NCBI GenBank assembly: GCA_033344915.1
Contig: JAWPML010000001.1
Span: 2,910,369-2,974,368, forward strand
From: Acidimicrobiales bacterium
GTDB lineage: Bacteria; Actinomycetota; Acidimicrobiia; Acidimicrobiales; Aldehydirespiratoraceae
Reading direction: 5' to 3'
Length of the DNA: 64,000 nucleotides
In this document: piece after piece, positions 19,266 through 28,112 of the stretch
Position numbering within the stretch: position 1 is the first letter of the stretch
How the letters are laid out: each line of letters opens with the position of its first letter
Program-made: the position numbers and the translations under genes
Notes under the pieces: generated by a model
Told to the model about the DNA's origin: nothing
Database searches by the model: none
Seen by the model: the letters and a program-made list of their open reading frames with translations, nothing else

Positions 19266-20408
19266 TCACTCGCCGCCGGGTGTGGGTTCGACGTCGATAC
19301 GGGTGTAGCTGTCGCCGGTCACGTCGAGACCGTCCGCCTTCAGCTCGTCGAGCGCCTCGTTGATCAGGTCGGACCGGGTGGCTTCCTCGTCCGGCTGACC
19401 GCTGAGGATCTCGAACTCGACGGCGACATCCACGGTCTGCTGGTAGAGGTCGGGATCGAGGACACCGACGCCGTCGGGGGACGGCCAGATGAGGCTGTTG
19501 ACCTCGTTGATCATCCAGCGCTGATGGCCCTCACCCAGGATCGGGGCGTTGTCGAGCACGATCTCGACGCCGTCCTCGAGGTTGTCCCGGCAGTAGATCC
19601 AACCCTCCATCGACGCGGCGAGGAAGTCGACGGTCTGGGCCCGGAACTCCTCGTCGTCGAGCCGGTTCGTCTCGGCCCAGAGGGCGTCCTGCAGCATCGC
19701 CACACCGAGGTCGTTGTAGTCGATGACGTGGAGCTCCTCGGGCTGGATCAGCTCACCCGTGTCGGGGTTGACCGTTTCCAGCATCTGGGCGTACTCGTTG
19801 TAGATCGTCGCCTCGGCGGCGTCGATCTCGCGGTTGACGAGTGCGACCATGTCGAACTGCTGTTGCACGAGCTCGACATCGGTCGCAGGATCAAGGCCGG
19901 CCTGTCGGATCGCGGCCAGTACCTCGAACTCGTTGCCGAAGCCCCAGTTGCCGATCTTCTTGCCTTCCCAGTCGGCCACCGTCGTGATCCCCGAATCGGC
20001 CCAGGAGACCTGGCGGGTACCCGAACGCTGGAAGACCTGCGCGATCTGTGTGATCTCCGCGCCGGCCTCCCGGGAGGCGAGACCACGAACAGTGAACGAG
20101 ACCGCATAGTCGGCGTCGCCATTGGCCACGACCGTCTGCGGGACGATGTCGACGCCACCTTCGATGATCGTCAGGTCGAGACCGCGATCGGCGTAGTAGC
20201 CCTGCTCGATACCGGCGTAGTAGCCGCAGAACTGGCCCTGGGTGAACCATTGCAGCTGCAGGGAGATCGGCGTGAGCTCGTCAGTGCTCCCCCCGTCGTC
20301 GCCCGTGCTGTCGTCGGAGTCGTCGTCGCCGCACGCAGCGGCGAAGAGGGCGAATCCGACGAAGAGCGCCAGAAGCAGGCGCCATCGTGGTCTACGTGAC
20401 ATTCTCAT
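19266..20408 (-). CDS. NMT1/THI5-type ABC transporter substrate-binding lipoprotein
   Basis: A 380-residue lipoprotein. The signal peptide ends in a lipobox around LFAAAC (Cys about residue 22), followed by an Asp/Ser-rich linker. The mature part begins with ISLQLQWFTQGQFCGYYAGIEQGYY, characteristic of NMT1/THI5 and ThiY binding proteins that recognise pyrimidine-like ligands. GGAGGAAAC directly precedes the ATG at 20408. Gene order amidase, binding protein, two permeases shows that uptake is coupled to module B. A pyrimidine, dihydropyrimidine or hydantoin ligand would fit but is not shown by sequence. Confidence 0.9.
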   Translation of the reverse strand: MRMSRRPRWRLLLALFVGFALFAAACGDDDSDDSTGDDGGSTDELTPISLQLQWFTQGQFCGYYAGIEQGYYADRGLDLTIIEGGVDIVPQTVVANGDADYAVSFTVRGLASREAGAEITQIAQVFQRSGTRQVSWADSGITTVADWEGKKIGNWGFGNEFEVLAAIRQAGLDPATDVELVQQQFDMVALVNREIDAAEATIYNEYAQMLETVNPDTGELIQPEELHVIDYNDLGVAMLQDALWAETNRLDDEEFRAQTVDFLAASMEGWIYCRDNLEDGVEIVLDNAPILGEGHQRWMINEVNSLIWPSPDGVGVLDPDLYQQTVDVAVEFEILSGQPDEEATRSDLINEALDELKADGLDVTGDSYTRIDVEPTPGGE

Positions 20409-20433
20409 GTTTCCTCCAGGTGATGGGGTTCTC

Positions 20434-21285
20434 TCATGTCGAGGACTCCTCGACGAGACCTTGGTAGAGCGGCGGCCTGCGGTCACGAAGAAACGGAAGC
20501 CGCTGGCGACGCTCGGCGATGGCCGCAAGATCCACCCGTGCGAACACTACCTCCGCATCGTCCGTGCCTGCCTGAGATGAAATGTTTCCGTCAGGCTCAT
20601 AGATCGCGCTCAGCCCGTAGTAGTCCTTGCTCGTTTCGCCCGCGCCCTCGAGCCCGACTCGATTCGCGCAGACGACGAACAGCGAGTTGAACACCGCGTG
20701 GGCGCGGAGCTCGAGCTGGAACACCTCCTTGGTCGGCGCGCTCGCGCACGCGACCGGAACGCACATCACGGATGCGCCACCGAGGGCAACCAGTCGTCCG
20801 AGTTCGGGGAAGTGGCGCTCGTAGCAGATGATGACCCCGGCCTTCGTCGGGCCGACGTCGACGACCGGTGGCGGGTCCTCACCGGGCCGGAAGTAGTACT
20901 TCTCGGGGAAGCCGTTGGAGAAGGGCAGGTGTGACTTGCGGTAGTGCACCGCCGCTTCGCCGTTCACGAAGATGCTTGCGGTGTTGTGGTGAACGCCGGG
21001 CGTCGGGCTGGCCTCGAAGACCGACGACACGATCGTGATCCCGTGGGCGGCCGACCGCTCGGCCACGAGGGTGTTCGACGGGCCGTCCAGGGCCTCGGCC
21101 CACTCGAAGTAGGTCGGATCGACCTCGGCGGCCACGAACGGCGCGGAGAATATCTCCGGGAGGACCACCAGCTCGGCGCCGAGTCCCGCGGCCTCGTCGA
21201 TGAGCTCGGCGGTCTCACGGAGGTTCCGATCTCGATCGGCCGTCGGCCGGACCTGGATTGCGGCGACGCCGTACGGGGAGTCCAT
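20434..21285 (-). CDS. Nitrilase-superfamily amidase (module B, beta-ureidopropionase-like)
   Basis: A 283-residue carbon-nitrogen hydrolase with the full triad: E44 in VLPEIFSAPF, K117 in HYRKSHLP, C154 in IICYERHFPE. The FPEKYYFRPGED segment closely parallels that of the module A amidase, which suggests the same N-carbamoyl-amino-acid chemistry. It lies 6 bp downstream of the LLM gene and 25 bp upstream of the binding protein in one operon. It probably removes the carbamoyl group formed by the module B hydantoinase. Confidence 0.87.
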   Translation of the reverse strand: MDSPYGVAAIQVRPTADRDRNLRETAELIDEAAGLGAELVVLPEIFSAPFVAAEVDPTYFEWAEALDGPSNTLVAERSAAHGITIVSSVFEASPTPGVHHNTASIFVNGEAAVHYRKSHLPFSNGFPEKYYFRPGEDPPPVVDVGPTKAGVIICYERHFPELGRLVALGGASVMCVPVACASAPTKEVFQLELRAHAVFNSLFVVCANRVGLEGAGETSKDYYGLSAIYEPDGNISSQAGTDDAEVVFARVDLAAIAERRQRLPFLRDRRPPLYQGLVEESST

Positions 21286-21291
21286 GCGCGC

Positions 21292-22305
21292 TCAGCCTCT
21301 CCCGGCCGCGGCGGCCAGAGCAAGAAGGGTCTGTTCCTTGTCGCCGTGCGTGGAGATGATGGGCAACTCGACGCCGGCCTCGTGGAACTCGCAGAGCTTG
21401 TCGTAGGCCTGGCCGGCCCGGCCGCACGCAGCGACCTCGTGGACCAGTGACGTCGGCACGAGGCGCATCGCCCGGCGGACGTCGTCGGGGGTCGCCGGCC
21501 AACCCGCAACCTCCTTGATGCGCTCGACCAGATCCGGGTCGACACCGCAGTGCTCCGCGATGTGGGGCTGTTGCATCAGGTACTGCGTGAGGAACGCCCG
21601 ACAGGCATCGACCGCCTCGTCGGGATCGTCATCGTCGACGCTGCAAGCGATGATCTGCGTGACGTGAATCTGCTCGCGGCCGTCGATGCGCTTCGCGATG
21701 CCCTTGCCGATGGCGGCGAGAGCGCCCTCGAGATAGGAGACCGGCAGCAGGAAGTCGAGGTTCACGCCATCGCTGATCTCACCGGCCAGCTGGAGCATCT
21801 TCGGTCCGACCGAGCCGAAGTAGATCGGCACGTCGATCGCCTTGTTCTCGTGGTACATGCTGTCGAACCGCACGCCGTCCATGTGCACGAAGTCGCCGGA
21901 GAACTCGACGAGCTCGTTGCGGAAGAAGGCCTGGAGCACGCCGACGTACTCCCGCATCGCCGTGACCGGCCGTTCGACCGGGGTTCCCACCTTCGACGCG
22001 ATCGGTTCCCACCAGGCGCCGATCCCGAGGATCGCCCGACCCGGCGCGATCTCATCGAGCGTCTTGAATGTGACCGCCATCAACGCGGCGTTGCGGCTCT
22101 TGTTGTTGACCACTCCGGTGGCCACACCGACCCGTTGTGTCCGCGCTGCGATGACCGCCGCCGGGACGATGCCATCGCGGGCCAATCGGCCCTCGGCGAC
22201 CCAGACCGACTCGAAGCCGTGGGTGTCGGCGAACTCTGCCTGCCACCAGGTCTGGTCGAGCGTCAGCCGTTCGCCGAGGTGCACGCCGAGCGGGATCTCG
22301 GTCAT
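21292..22305 (-). CDS. LLM class oxidoreductase, probably F420-dependent (module B)
   Basis: A 337-residue luciferase-like TIM barrel. It opens with IPLGVHLGERLTLDQTWWQAEF and contains WVAEGRLARDG, VATGVVNNKSRNAALMA, ILGIGAWWEP and VPIYFGSVGPKMLQLAGE, typical of F420-dependent LLM reductases. The start ATG overlaps the hydantoinase stop (ATGA), a tight coupling. It is the counterpart of the LLM enzyme in module A but is only distantly similar to it, so the two modules may act on different ring substrates. The reaction is unknown. Confidence 0.85.
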   Translation of the reverse strand: MTEIPLGVHLGERLTLDQTWWQAEFADTHGFESVWVAEGRLARDGIVPAAVIAARTQRVGVATGVVNNKSRNAALMAVTFKTLDEIAPGRAILGIGAWWEPIASKVGTPVERPVTAMREYVGVLQAFFRNELVEFSGDFVHMDGVRFDSMYHENKAIDVPIYFGSVGPKMLQLAGEISDGVNLDFLLPVSYLEGALAAIGKGIAKRIDGREQIHVTQIIACSVDDDDPDEAVDACRAFLTQYLMQQPHIAEHCGVDPDLVERIKEVAGWPATPDDVRRAMRLVPTSLVHEVAACGRAGQAYDKLCEFHEAGVELPIISTHGDKEQTLLALAAAAGRG

Positions 22306-23729
22306 GAAGATCTCCGTGTCGGTTCGATCGGCCGTCGGCGCGCCAAATAGCGACCGCGACCGCGTGCTGCGCTGATCTCGCCGTGGTCCACGACCACCTC
22401 GCCACGCGACAGCACGTGGGTCGGGCCGCCGACGATCTCGGTCCCCTCGTAGAGGTTGTAGTCCGTGCGCATGTGTTGCTCGGCGGCACGAACGGTTCGC
22501 CGCACCTCCGGGTCCCACACCACGAGATCAGCGTCGGACCCCGGGGCGATCGTGCCCTTCTGTGGATAGAGCCCGAAGAGTTTTGCCGGCCTGGTGGAGA
22601 CCAGATCGACGAAGCGACTCACATCGAAGCGGCCCTGGCGAACGCCGGCCTGCCAGATCAACGACAGGCGATCCTCGATCCCGGGGACGCCGTTGGGCAC
22701 GTCGGGGAAATACCCGAGACCCCGCCCCTTCTGGGGCGGCAGATCGTCCGGCTGCCCCATGCAGAACGCTGCGTGGTCGGTGCCGATCGTCGACAATGCG
22801 TCGCTCACGAGCGCATCCCACAGGCTCTCCTGATTGGCGCGTTCGCGGATCGGCGGCGAGCAGAGGTACTTCGCCGCCTCGTGACCGAGACCCTCGTAGT
22901 CCTCGTAGGCCGCCAGCAGGTACTGAGGACAGGTCTCACCATGGACCGGGACCGCTCGGGCCCTCGCCAGCTGGATCTCGGCGGCGGCGTAGCGGCTCGA
23001 CACGTGGACGACGAAGAGCGCGCTGCCCACCGACTCGGCAATGGCGATCGCTCGATGCACGGCCTCGTGCTCGGAGGTGTGGGTGTGCGCCGCGAGATGA
23101 TGGTGTTCCTCGACCATGCCGGCCTCGATGAGCCGGTCGGTCGCGTCCTGCACCAGGTGGCCGTTCTCGGCATGCACCATGGGCAGGACACCCTCCTCGG
23201 CCGCGGCGCGGAAACCGGCGATCAGGGTGGCATCGTCGACCATCATCCCGTGGTAGGCCATGAAGAACTTCCAGCTGGTGGCGCCCTCGGCCGCGAGCTG
23301 GCGGAGCTCGGAGATCGAGTCGACCTCCAGCGCGTTGCTCGGGACCATCGGGTGCAGCCCGTAGTCGACGACGACCTTCGCGTCCGCAACGGCTCGACGG
23401 GCCTGGAAGGCGTCGTAGATCGACTCCTCCGGACGGGACTTGACGAAATCCACGATCGTCGTGGTCCCCCCGGCGGCTGCTGCGATCGTGCCGGTGTGGA
23501 AGTCATCCGAGCTCACGGTGCTGAACGCGAGAGCCGGATTCTCGAGATGGGTGTGGGTGTCGATGCCTCCAGGCAGCACGTAGCACCCACGTGCGTCGAT
23601 CTCGCGGTCGGCCGTAGCGGTCCCGGGATCGACGAGGCCGACGATCTTCTCGCCGTCGATCACGACGTCGGCCGCGAAAACGCCGCTCACGGACACGACG
23701 TCGCCGCCCCGGACGATGAGGGCGGCCAT
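22302..23729 (-). CDS. Dihydropyrimidinase/hydantoinase (module B)
   Basis: A 475-residue cyclic amidohydrolase. It contains GGIDTHTHLENPALAF (metal histidines), K154 as the carboxylated lysine in SWKFFMAYHG, MVHAENGH, VVHVSSR, and the metal aspartate in GTDHAAF. It differs from the module A enzyme in the substrate-loop region (LENP rather than MELP), so it may prefer another cyclic ureide such as a hydantoin. It is joined by TGATG to the upstream aminotransferase and by ATGA to the downstream LLM gene. Confidence 0.92.
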   Translation of the reverse strand: MAALIVRGGDVVSVSGVFAADVVIDGEKIVGLVDPGTATADREIDARGCYVLPGGIDTHTHLENPALAFSTVSSDDFHTGTIAAAAGGTTTIVDFVKSRPEESIYDAFQARRAVADAKVVVDYGLHPMVPSNALEVDSISELRQLAAEGATSWKFFMAYHGMMVDDATLIAGFRAAAEEGVLPMVHAENGHLVQDATDRLIEAGMVEEHHHLAAHTHTSEHEAVHRAIAIAESVGSALFVVHVSSRYAAAEIQLARARAVPVHGETCPQYLLAAYEDYEGLGHEAAKYLCSPPIRERANQESLWDALVSDALSTIGTDHAAFCMGQPDDLPPQKGRGLGYFPDVPNGVPGIEDRLSLIWQAGVRQGRFDVSRFVDLVSTRPAKLFGLYPQKGTIAPGSDADLVVWDPEVRRTVRAAEQHMRTDYNLYEGTEIVGGPTHVLSRGEVVVDHGEISAARGRGRYLARRRPIEPTRRSS

Positions 23730-25087
23730 CAGTCGAGCTCCTCGTCGACGAGGCCGAGCAATTCATCGAGGATGTCCAGACCGAGTTCGAGATCCTCGTG
23801 ACTCGTCACGAGGGGCGGTGCCAGCCGGATGATGTTGTTGTAGCTCGCGAGGAACAGCCCGCGGTCCTTGGCACCGCGCATGATCCTGGCCATTGGGGCT
23901 GCCGCGTCCCCAGTGGCCTTGAAGGGCACGAGCGGCTCTCTCGTGTCTCGATCCCGCACCAACTCGACGCCGTGGAAGAGACCCATGCCGCGCACGTCGC
24001 CGATGCAACGGCGCCGTGCGGCCATCTCCTCGAGCCGGGCGGACACGAGTGCGCCCGCCGCAACGGTACGGGCGAGGATGTCCTCGTCCTGGAAGACCTT
24101 GATCGACTCGACCCCGACCGCACAGGCGAGCGGATGCCCCGCGTAGGTCTGTCCGATCGAGAAGCGATTGTCCTCCAACCACTCCCGTATCGGCGCGCTG
24201 ACGATCATCGCGCCGAGGGGCACGTAGCCCGAGTTGATGCCCTTCGCCACGACGAGGATGTCGGGCACCACGTCGTAGTTGTCGCACGCGAACCAGGTGC
24301 CAGTGCGCCCGAAGCCGACCATGACCTCATCGAGGATCAACATGATCCCGTGACGGTCGCAGACCTCGCGGATCGCGGCGAGATATCCGTCGGGCGGATA
24401 GATGATGCCGTTGGTCCCGGTGACGGTCTCGAGCACGATTGCCGCGACCGACGCAGGGTTCTCGTACATCAGGATCTCTTCGAGGTGCGGGGCGCCGGTG
24501 CAGACGGGACACGGATCGGGGTGCCCGGCCGGGCACCGGTAGGTGTAGGGATCGAGGATACGGACCACACCCGGGACGCCGGGTTCGGCGTCCCACCGGC
24601 GGGGATCGCCGCCGACGGTGATGGTGCCCATCGTCGCACCGTGGTACGAGCGGTTGCGGGCGATGACCTTCGTCCGTCCCGTCACATGCCGGGCCAGCTT
24701 GATCGCGCTTTCGACGGCGGCCGCACCGCCCGTGGTGAAGTAGGAGGCGGTGAGGTCGCCCGGGGTGATCTCCGCCAACTGGCTCGCCAGCTCGCTGCGG
24801 GCATCGTTGGCCATGTTGGGGGCGACGTAGCAGAGCGTGTCGGCCTGCCGCTTGATCGCCTCGACGAGCCGTGGATGCTGATGCCCGAGGTTCATGTTGA
24901 CGAGCTGCGACTGGAAGTCGAGGAACCGACGACCGTCGTGGGTCCAGAACCAGGCACCCTCCCCGCCCGACACGAGAAGTGGATCGACGGCGGACTGGGT
25001 CGACCACGAGGTCAGGACGAGATCGCGATCCCGCTGCAGGGCCACGAGGGCGTCGCCCGGCTCGGGAGTCCCGTCGGATGGGTCCAT
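23729..25087 (-). CDS. Class III aminotransferase (module B)
   Basis: A 452-residue PLP enzyme starting at ATG 25087; the frame extends to a GTG at 25135, but that lies inside the operator. It has YFTTGGAAAVESAIKLAR, RSYHGATMG, ILDEVMVGFGRTG and the Schiff-base lysine K282 in VVAKGINSG, as in taurine/beta-alanine/omega-amino-acid transaminases. A CPAGHPDPCPVC insertion near residue 190 contains three cysteines. It is the first gene of module B and divergent from the IclR regulator. It probably removes the amino group from the beta- or alpha-amino acid released by the amidase. Confidence 0.9.
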   Translation of the reverse strand: MDPSDGTPEPGDALVALQRDRDLVLTSWSTQSAVDPLLVSGGEGAWFWTHDGRRFLDFQSQLVNMNLGHQHPRLVEAIKRQADTLCYVAPNMANDARSELASQLAEITPGDLTASYFTTGGAAAVESAIKLARHVTGRTKVIARNRSYHGATMGTITVGGDPRRWDAEPGVPGVVRILDPYTYRCPAGHPDPCPVCTGAPHLEEILMYENPASVAAIVLETVTGTNGIIYPPDGYLAAIREVCDRHGIMLILDEVMVGFGRTGTWFACDNYDVVPDILVVAKGINSGYVPLGAMIVSAPIREWLEDNRFSIGQTYAGHPLACAVGVESIKVFQDEDILARTVAAGALVSARLEEMAARRRCIGDVRGMGLFHGVELVRDRDTREPLVPFKATGDAAAPMARIMRGAKDRGLFLASYNNIIRLAPPLVTSHEDLELGLDILDELLGLVDEELD

Positions 25088-25122
25088 GGGTTGCGCTGTC
25101 CCTTCACCGGCGACCGACCGGC

Positions 25123-25145
25123 TACACTGGTTCACTGTATGAACC
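25123..25145. promoter_or_regulatory. Divergent promoter with palindromic IclR operator candidate
   Basis: GGTTCA-CTGTA-TGAACC (25129-25145) is a perfect 6-bp inverted repeat with a 5-bp spacer. It overlaps a plus-strand -10 (TACACT, 25123-25128) and a minus-strand -10 (TACAGT, 25134-25139). A dimeric IclR protein bound here would cover both promoters, of module B and of its own gene. Confidence 0.6.
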
Positions 25146-25188
25146 GATGGTCCACAAAAACCGTAGCACAGCGCGACCGGCGACTCGC

Positions 25189-25971
25189 ATGACGCAGGCA
25201 GTTCTCGCGTCTCGGACGGCGGCCCTCCTCCGCCTCGTCGCGTCGAACCCCGCGCCGCTCGGCCTGAGTGAGATCGCGCGGGACTCCACGATCCCGAAAG
25301 CGACCTGCATCCGCATCCTCCGAGCGCTGGTCGAGGAGGAACTGCTCGAGATCGATCCCGAAACCCGGCGCTATCGCGTCTCCTTCGCCCTCACCGCGCT
25401 CATGGCCGATCGCGTGCAAGCCGACGGCTCCATCGAGTTGCTGCGCCACGAGCTCGACCGACTCCGCGCCTCGACCCACGAGACCGCCGGTATCGATCTC
25501 CTGATCGGCGATGACGTCGTCGTCGTGTTGCAGGTGGAAGGTCCACAGCTGATCAGCCAGACGGGCAAGCCCGTGCCTCGGCGACTCCCACTCCTTCGCT
25601 CATCCACCGGGAAGGCGTTCCTGACCTGGCACCACGACCCGTCAATCGCCGAGGCCGCCCTCGCCCCACTCAGCCCGACCGAACGGGCCCGCGTGGCCGA
25701 GGAACAGGACACGAACCGGCAGCGGGGTTACGCGGTCGCGTTCGAGGAACTCGACCCGGCAGCCGCGGCCATTGCCGCGCCGGTGATCGTCCACGACACC
25801 ATGGTCTGCACCGTGTGGATCGGTGGACCCAGCTTCCGGATGACGCCGGAGGAGCTTCCCGACCTCGCCACCCATGTGGTGGAATCGGCGAACCGTCTCG
25901 CTGTCCTACTCCGCACGGGGCAGGTCTCTCTCGACGATCTTCCGTCCGCACCCATGAAGGAAGTCTCATGA
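25189..25971 (+). CDS. IclR family transcriptional regulator
   Basis: A 260-residue regulator. The N-terminal winged helix is seen in LGLSEIARDSTIPKATCIRILRAL (residues about 25-50) followed by YRVSFAL, and the C-terminal effector-binding domain contains RLPLLRSSTGKAFL, the conserved loop of IclR domains. The ATG at 25189 gives the usual N-terminus. An in-frame ATG at 25147 would place the start directly after the operator, and neither start has a clear ribosome binding site. Divergent from module B and overlapping the next amidase gene, it most likely controls this locus in response to a pathway intermediate. Confidence 0.9.
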   Translation: MTQAVLASRTAALLRLVASNPAPLGLSEIARDSTIPKATCIRILRALVEEELLEIDPETRRYRVSFALTALMADRVQADGSIELLRHELDRLRASTHETAGIDLLIGDDVVVVLQVEGPQLISQTGKPVPRRLPLLRSSTGKAFLTWHHDPSIAEAALAPLSPTERARVAEEQDTNRQRGYAVAFEELDPAAAAIAAPVIVHDTMVCTVWIGGPSFRMTPEELPDLATHVVESANRLAVLLRTGQVSLDDLPSAPMKEVS

Positions 25972-26828
25972 CGACGACTCGTATCGCATGCCTCCAGACC
26001 GAGCCCGTGCTCGGAGAGGTGACCCAGAACCTCGCCGACCAGGCGATCGCGTGTGCGGACGCCGTGGCCAATGGGGCCGACCTCCTCGTCCTGCCGGAAT
26101 GTTCGACCACCGGCTGGGCGTTCGAGAGTCCCGCACAGGCGCACGAGGTCGCCGAGCCGGTTCCCGACGGGGCAGCGTTCCGGCAGTGGTCGGCGTTGTG
26201 TCGTGACGAGGGCATCCACCTCGTCGCCGGCGTGGCCGAGAGCGACGGCGACGCGCTCTTCAACACGGCGGTGTTGATCGGCCCTGATGGGTTGATCGGG
26301 AAGTACCGCAAGGCCCACACCTGGGCCCTCGAGAAGACCTTCTACGAGCCCGGGGATCTCGGCGTGCCGGTCTTCGACACCCCGCTCGGTCGAATCGGTA
26401 TGCACATCTGTTACGACTGCTGGTTCCCCGAGTCCTTCCGTCTGATGGCTGCCCAGGGCGCCGACCTCGTGTGTGCACCGTCGAACTGGGTCCCCGTCCC
26501 GACACAACGCGACGACCTGCCGGTGATGGCCAACATGCTCTGCATGACCAATGCCCACGCGAACCTGGTCTACGTCGCGGCCGCCGATCGTGTCGGGGCG
26601 GATGGCGATCAGCCCTTCATCGGGCGGAGCATCATCGTCGATCACACGGGTTGGCCGATCGCCGGTCCGGCCAGCCCCGACCGTCCCGAGATCATCTACG
26701 CGGATGTCGACCTCATCGGCTCACGCGCCGAGCGTCGCGGCAATCCGTTCAACCAGCCCCTGCGCGACCGCCGGCTGGATGTCTACGACGAGATGCTCGG
26801 CTCCGGCCAGGCGGCCGGCGAGTACTGA
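25968..26828 (+). CDS. Nitrilase-superfamily amidase (third)
   Basis: A 286-residue carbon-nitrogen hydrolase with triad E44 (LVLPECSTTGW), K115 (GKYRKAHTW) and C148 (HICYDCWFPE). Its specificity loops differ from the two beta-ureidopropionase-like proteins (it lacks the FYFRPG pattern and has EKTFYEPGD), so it resembles aliphatic amidase/omega-amidase or N-carbamoyl-D-amino-acid hydrolase types instead. It is translationally coupled to IclR (ATGA), so it is co-expressed with the regulator. Three such hydrolases within 15 kb suggest several carbamoylated or amide intermediates. Confidence 0.87.
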   Translation: MTTTRIACLQTEPVLGEVTQNLADQAIACADAVANGADLLVLPECSTTGWAFESPAQAHEVAEPVPDGAAFRQWSALCRDEGIHLVAGVAESDGDALFNTAVLIGPDGLIGKYRKAHTWALEKTFYEPGDLGVPVFDTPLGRIGMHICYDCWFPESFRLMAAQGADLVCAPSNWVPVPTQRDDLPVMANMLCMTNAHANLVYVAAADRVGADGDQPFIGRSIIVDHTGWPIAGPASPDRPEIIYADVDLIGSRAERRGNPFNQPLRDRRLDVYDEMLGSGQAAGEY

Positions 26829-26834
26829 CGAGGG

Positions 26835-27632
26835 TCAGGACAGAACCTGCTCGACGGATCGCAACGCGTTGCGCACTTCGTTCGTTTTCTCGAAGAAGGA
26901 CGGGTCGTTGCGAATGGCATCGGTGCGCTCACCCAGGTCGATGTCGACCGTGGAGTGGATCTGACCGGGGCGAGGCGACATGACGACCACGCGTGAGGAC
27001 AGGTAAACCGCCTCGGCGATCGAGTGCGTGACGAAGATGATCGTGGTGTCGAGCTCGTTGTAGATACGCAGGAGTTCCGCCTGCATGTGCTCGCGGGTCA
27101 TCTCGTCGAGCGCACCGAACGGTTCGTCCATCAACAGGAGCTTCGGCTCGAAGGTGAGGCAGCGGGCGATCGCCACCCGCTGCTGCATGCCGCCGGAGAG
27201 ATGGAACGGATAGTGCGACCCGAACTCGTCGAGCTTCACGAGTTCGAGCATCTCCTCGCTGCGCTTGCGACGGTCCACCTTGGACCAGCCCTTGAGCTCG
27301 AGGGGCAGCTCGATGTTGGCCCGCACGGTGCGCCAGTCGAAGAGACCTGCCTTCTGGAAGGCCATTGCGTGGTCCTGGTCGAGCCGCGCCTGTGGCGCCG
27401 ACTTACCGAAGACCGTGACGGTGCCGCGGTTCGACGGCAGGAGGTCGGCGACAACTCGCAGCAGGGTGGACTTGCCGCAACCGGAGGGACCGATCAACGA
27501 GACGAACTCGCCCTGCTCCACGGTCAGGTCGATGCCGCGGAGCGCCTCCACGGCGTTGGCCGCGCCCTCGTTGAAGACCTTGTCGACGCCAACGAGTTCG
27601 ACGGCCGGGGCGGACGGATCGACGGTGGTCAC
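26835..27632 (-). CDS. ABC transporter ATP-binding protein (TauB/SsuB type)
   Basis: A 265-residue ATPase with Walker A GPSGCGKS, Q-loop in MAFQKAGLFDWRTV, signature LSGGMQQR, Walker B LLLMDEPFGALD and the switch histidine in FVTHSIAEA. It belongs to the nitrate/sulfonate/taurine branch and should power the two permeases and the NMT1-type binding protein of module B, which lack an ATPase in their own operon. GTG at 27632 overlaps the upstream carboxymuconolactone decarboxylase-type gene (GTGA). The 7.4-kb separation from the permeases is unusual. Confidence 0.92.
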   Translation of the reverse strand: MTTVDPSAPAVELVGVDKVFNEGAANAVEALRGIDLTVEQGEFVSLIGPSGCGKSTLLRVVADLLPSNRGTVTVFGKSAPQARLDQDHAMAFQKAGLFDWRTVRANIELPLELKGWSKVDRRKRSEEMLELVKLDEFGSHYPFHLSGGMQQRVAIARCLTFEPKLLLMDEPFGALDEMTREHMQAELLRIYNELDTTIIFVTHSIAEAVYLSSRVVVMSPRPGQIHSTVDIDLGERTDAIRNDPSFFEKTNEVRNALRSVEQVLS

Positions 27633-28039
27633 GCAGACTCCTGGTTCATCCGCTCGTCGGGCACGATTCCGAGCTCGTCGAGCACTTCGCGAGCGAGGCG
27701 GAAGGCCTCGACCCCGGCAGGGACGCCGGCGTAGACCGACACCTGCAGGAGGGTGTCGCGGATCTCCTCGAGTGTGCAGCCGTTGCCGATCGCGGCACGG
27801 AAGTGGGTCTTGAACTCGTGCGACCGGTTGAGCGCCGACAGGATGCAAAGATTGTTGAGGCTGCGCTGCCGGTCGTCGAGTACCGAGCGCCCCCACACGC
27901 CACCCCAGCAGTATTCGGTGACCGTCTCCTGGAACTCGCGGTTGAAGGTGTCCACCCCGGCGAACGCCCGGTCAACGTACTCATCGCCGAGTACCCGGCG
28001 ACGGGCGGCCATGCCTTCGTCGAACTTGGAATTGCTCAC
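27629..28039 (-). CDS. Carboxymuconolactone decarboxylase family protein
   Basis: A 136-residue all-helical protein of the CMD/AhpD-like family. Its start NSKFDEGMAARRRVLGDEYVDRA matches the family N-terminus, which is why GTG 28039 is preferred; ATG 28087 and TTG 28105 are alternatives. DRQRSLNNLCILSALNRSHEFKTH and GCTLEEIRDTLLQVSVYAGVPA form the trimer core. The AhpD CxxC is absent, so it is of the decarboxylase-like rather than the peroxidase type. It lies in the operon of the transporter ATPase; its reaction here is unknown. Confidence 0.85.
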   Translation of the reverse strand: MSNSKFDEGMAARRRVLGDEYVDRAFAGVDTFNREFQETVTEYCWGGVWGRSVLDDRQRSLNNLCILSALNRSHEFKTHFRAAIGNGCTLEEIRDTLLQVSVYAGVPAGVEAFRLAREVLDELGIVPDERMNQESA

Positions 28040-28112
28040 GTCGTGTCTGCTTTCATCCGCGTCGGCGTCACCATACTCCACACCCATTTCCACGAATGCG
28101 GGCAACCGCTCC

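Noticed and set aside
27629-28105. Longer TTG-initiated version of the carboxymuconolactone decarboxylase-like gene
   Set aside because: The added 22 residues (EYGDADADESRHD) are not family-like, while GTG 28039 gives the conserved N-terminus. The longer form has a GAGGAG upstream, so it is not fully excluded.
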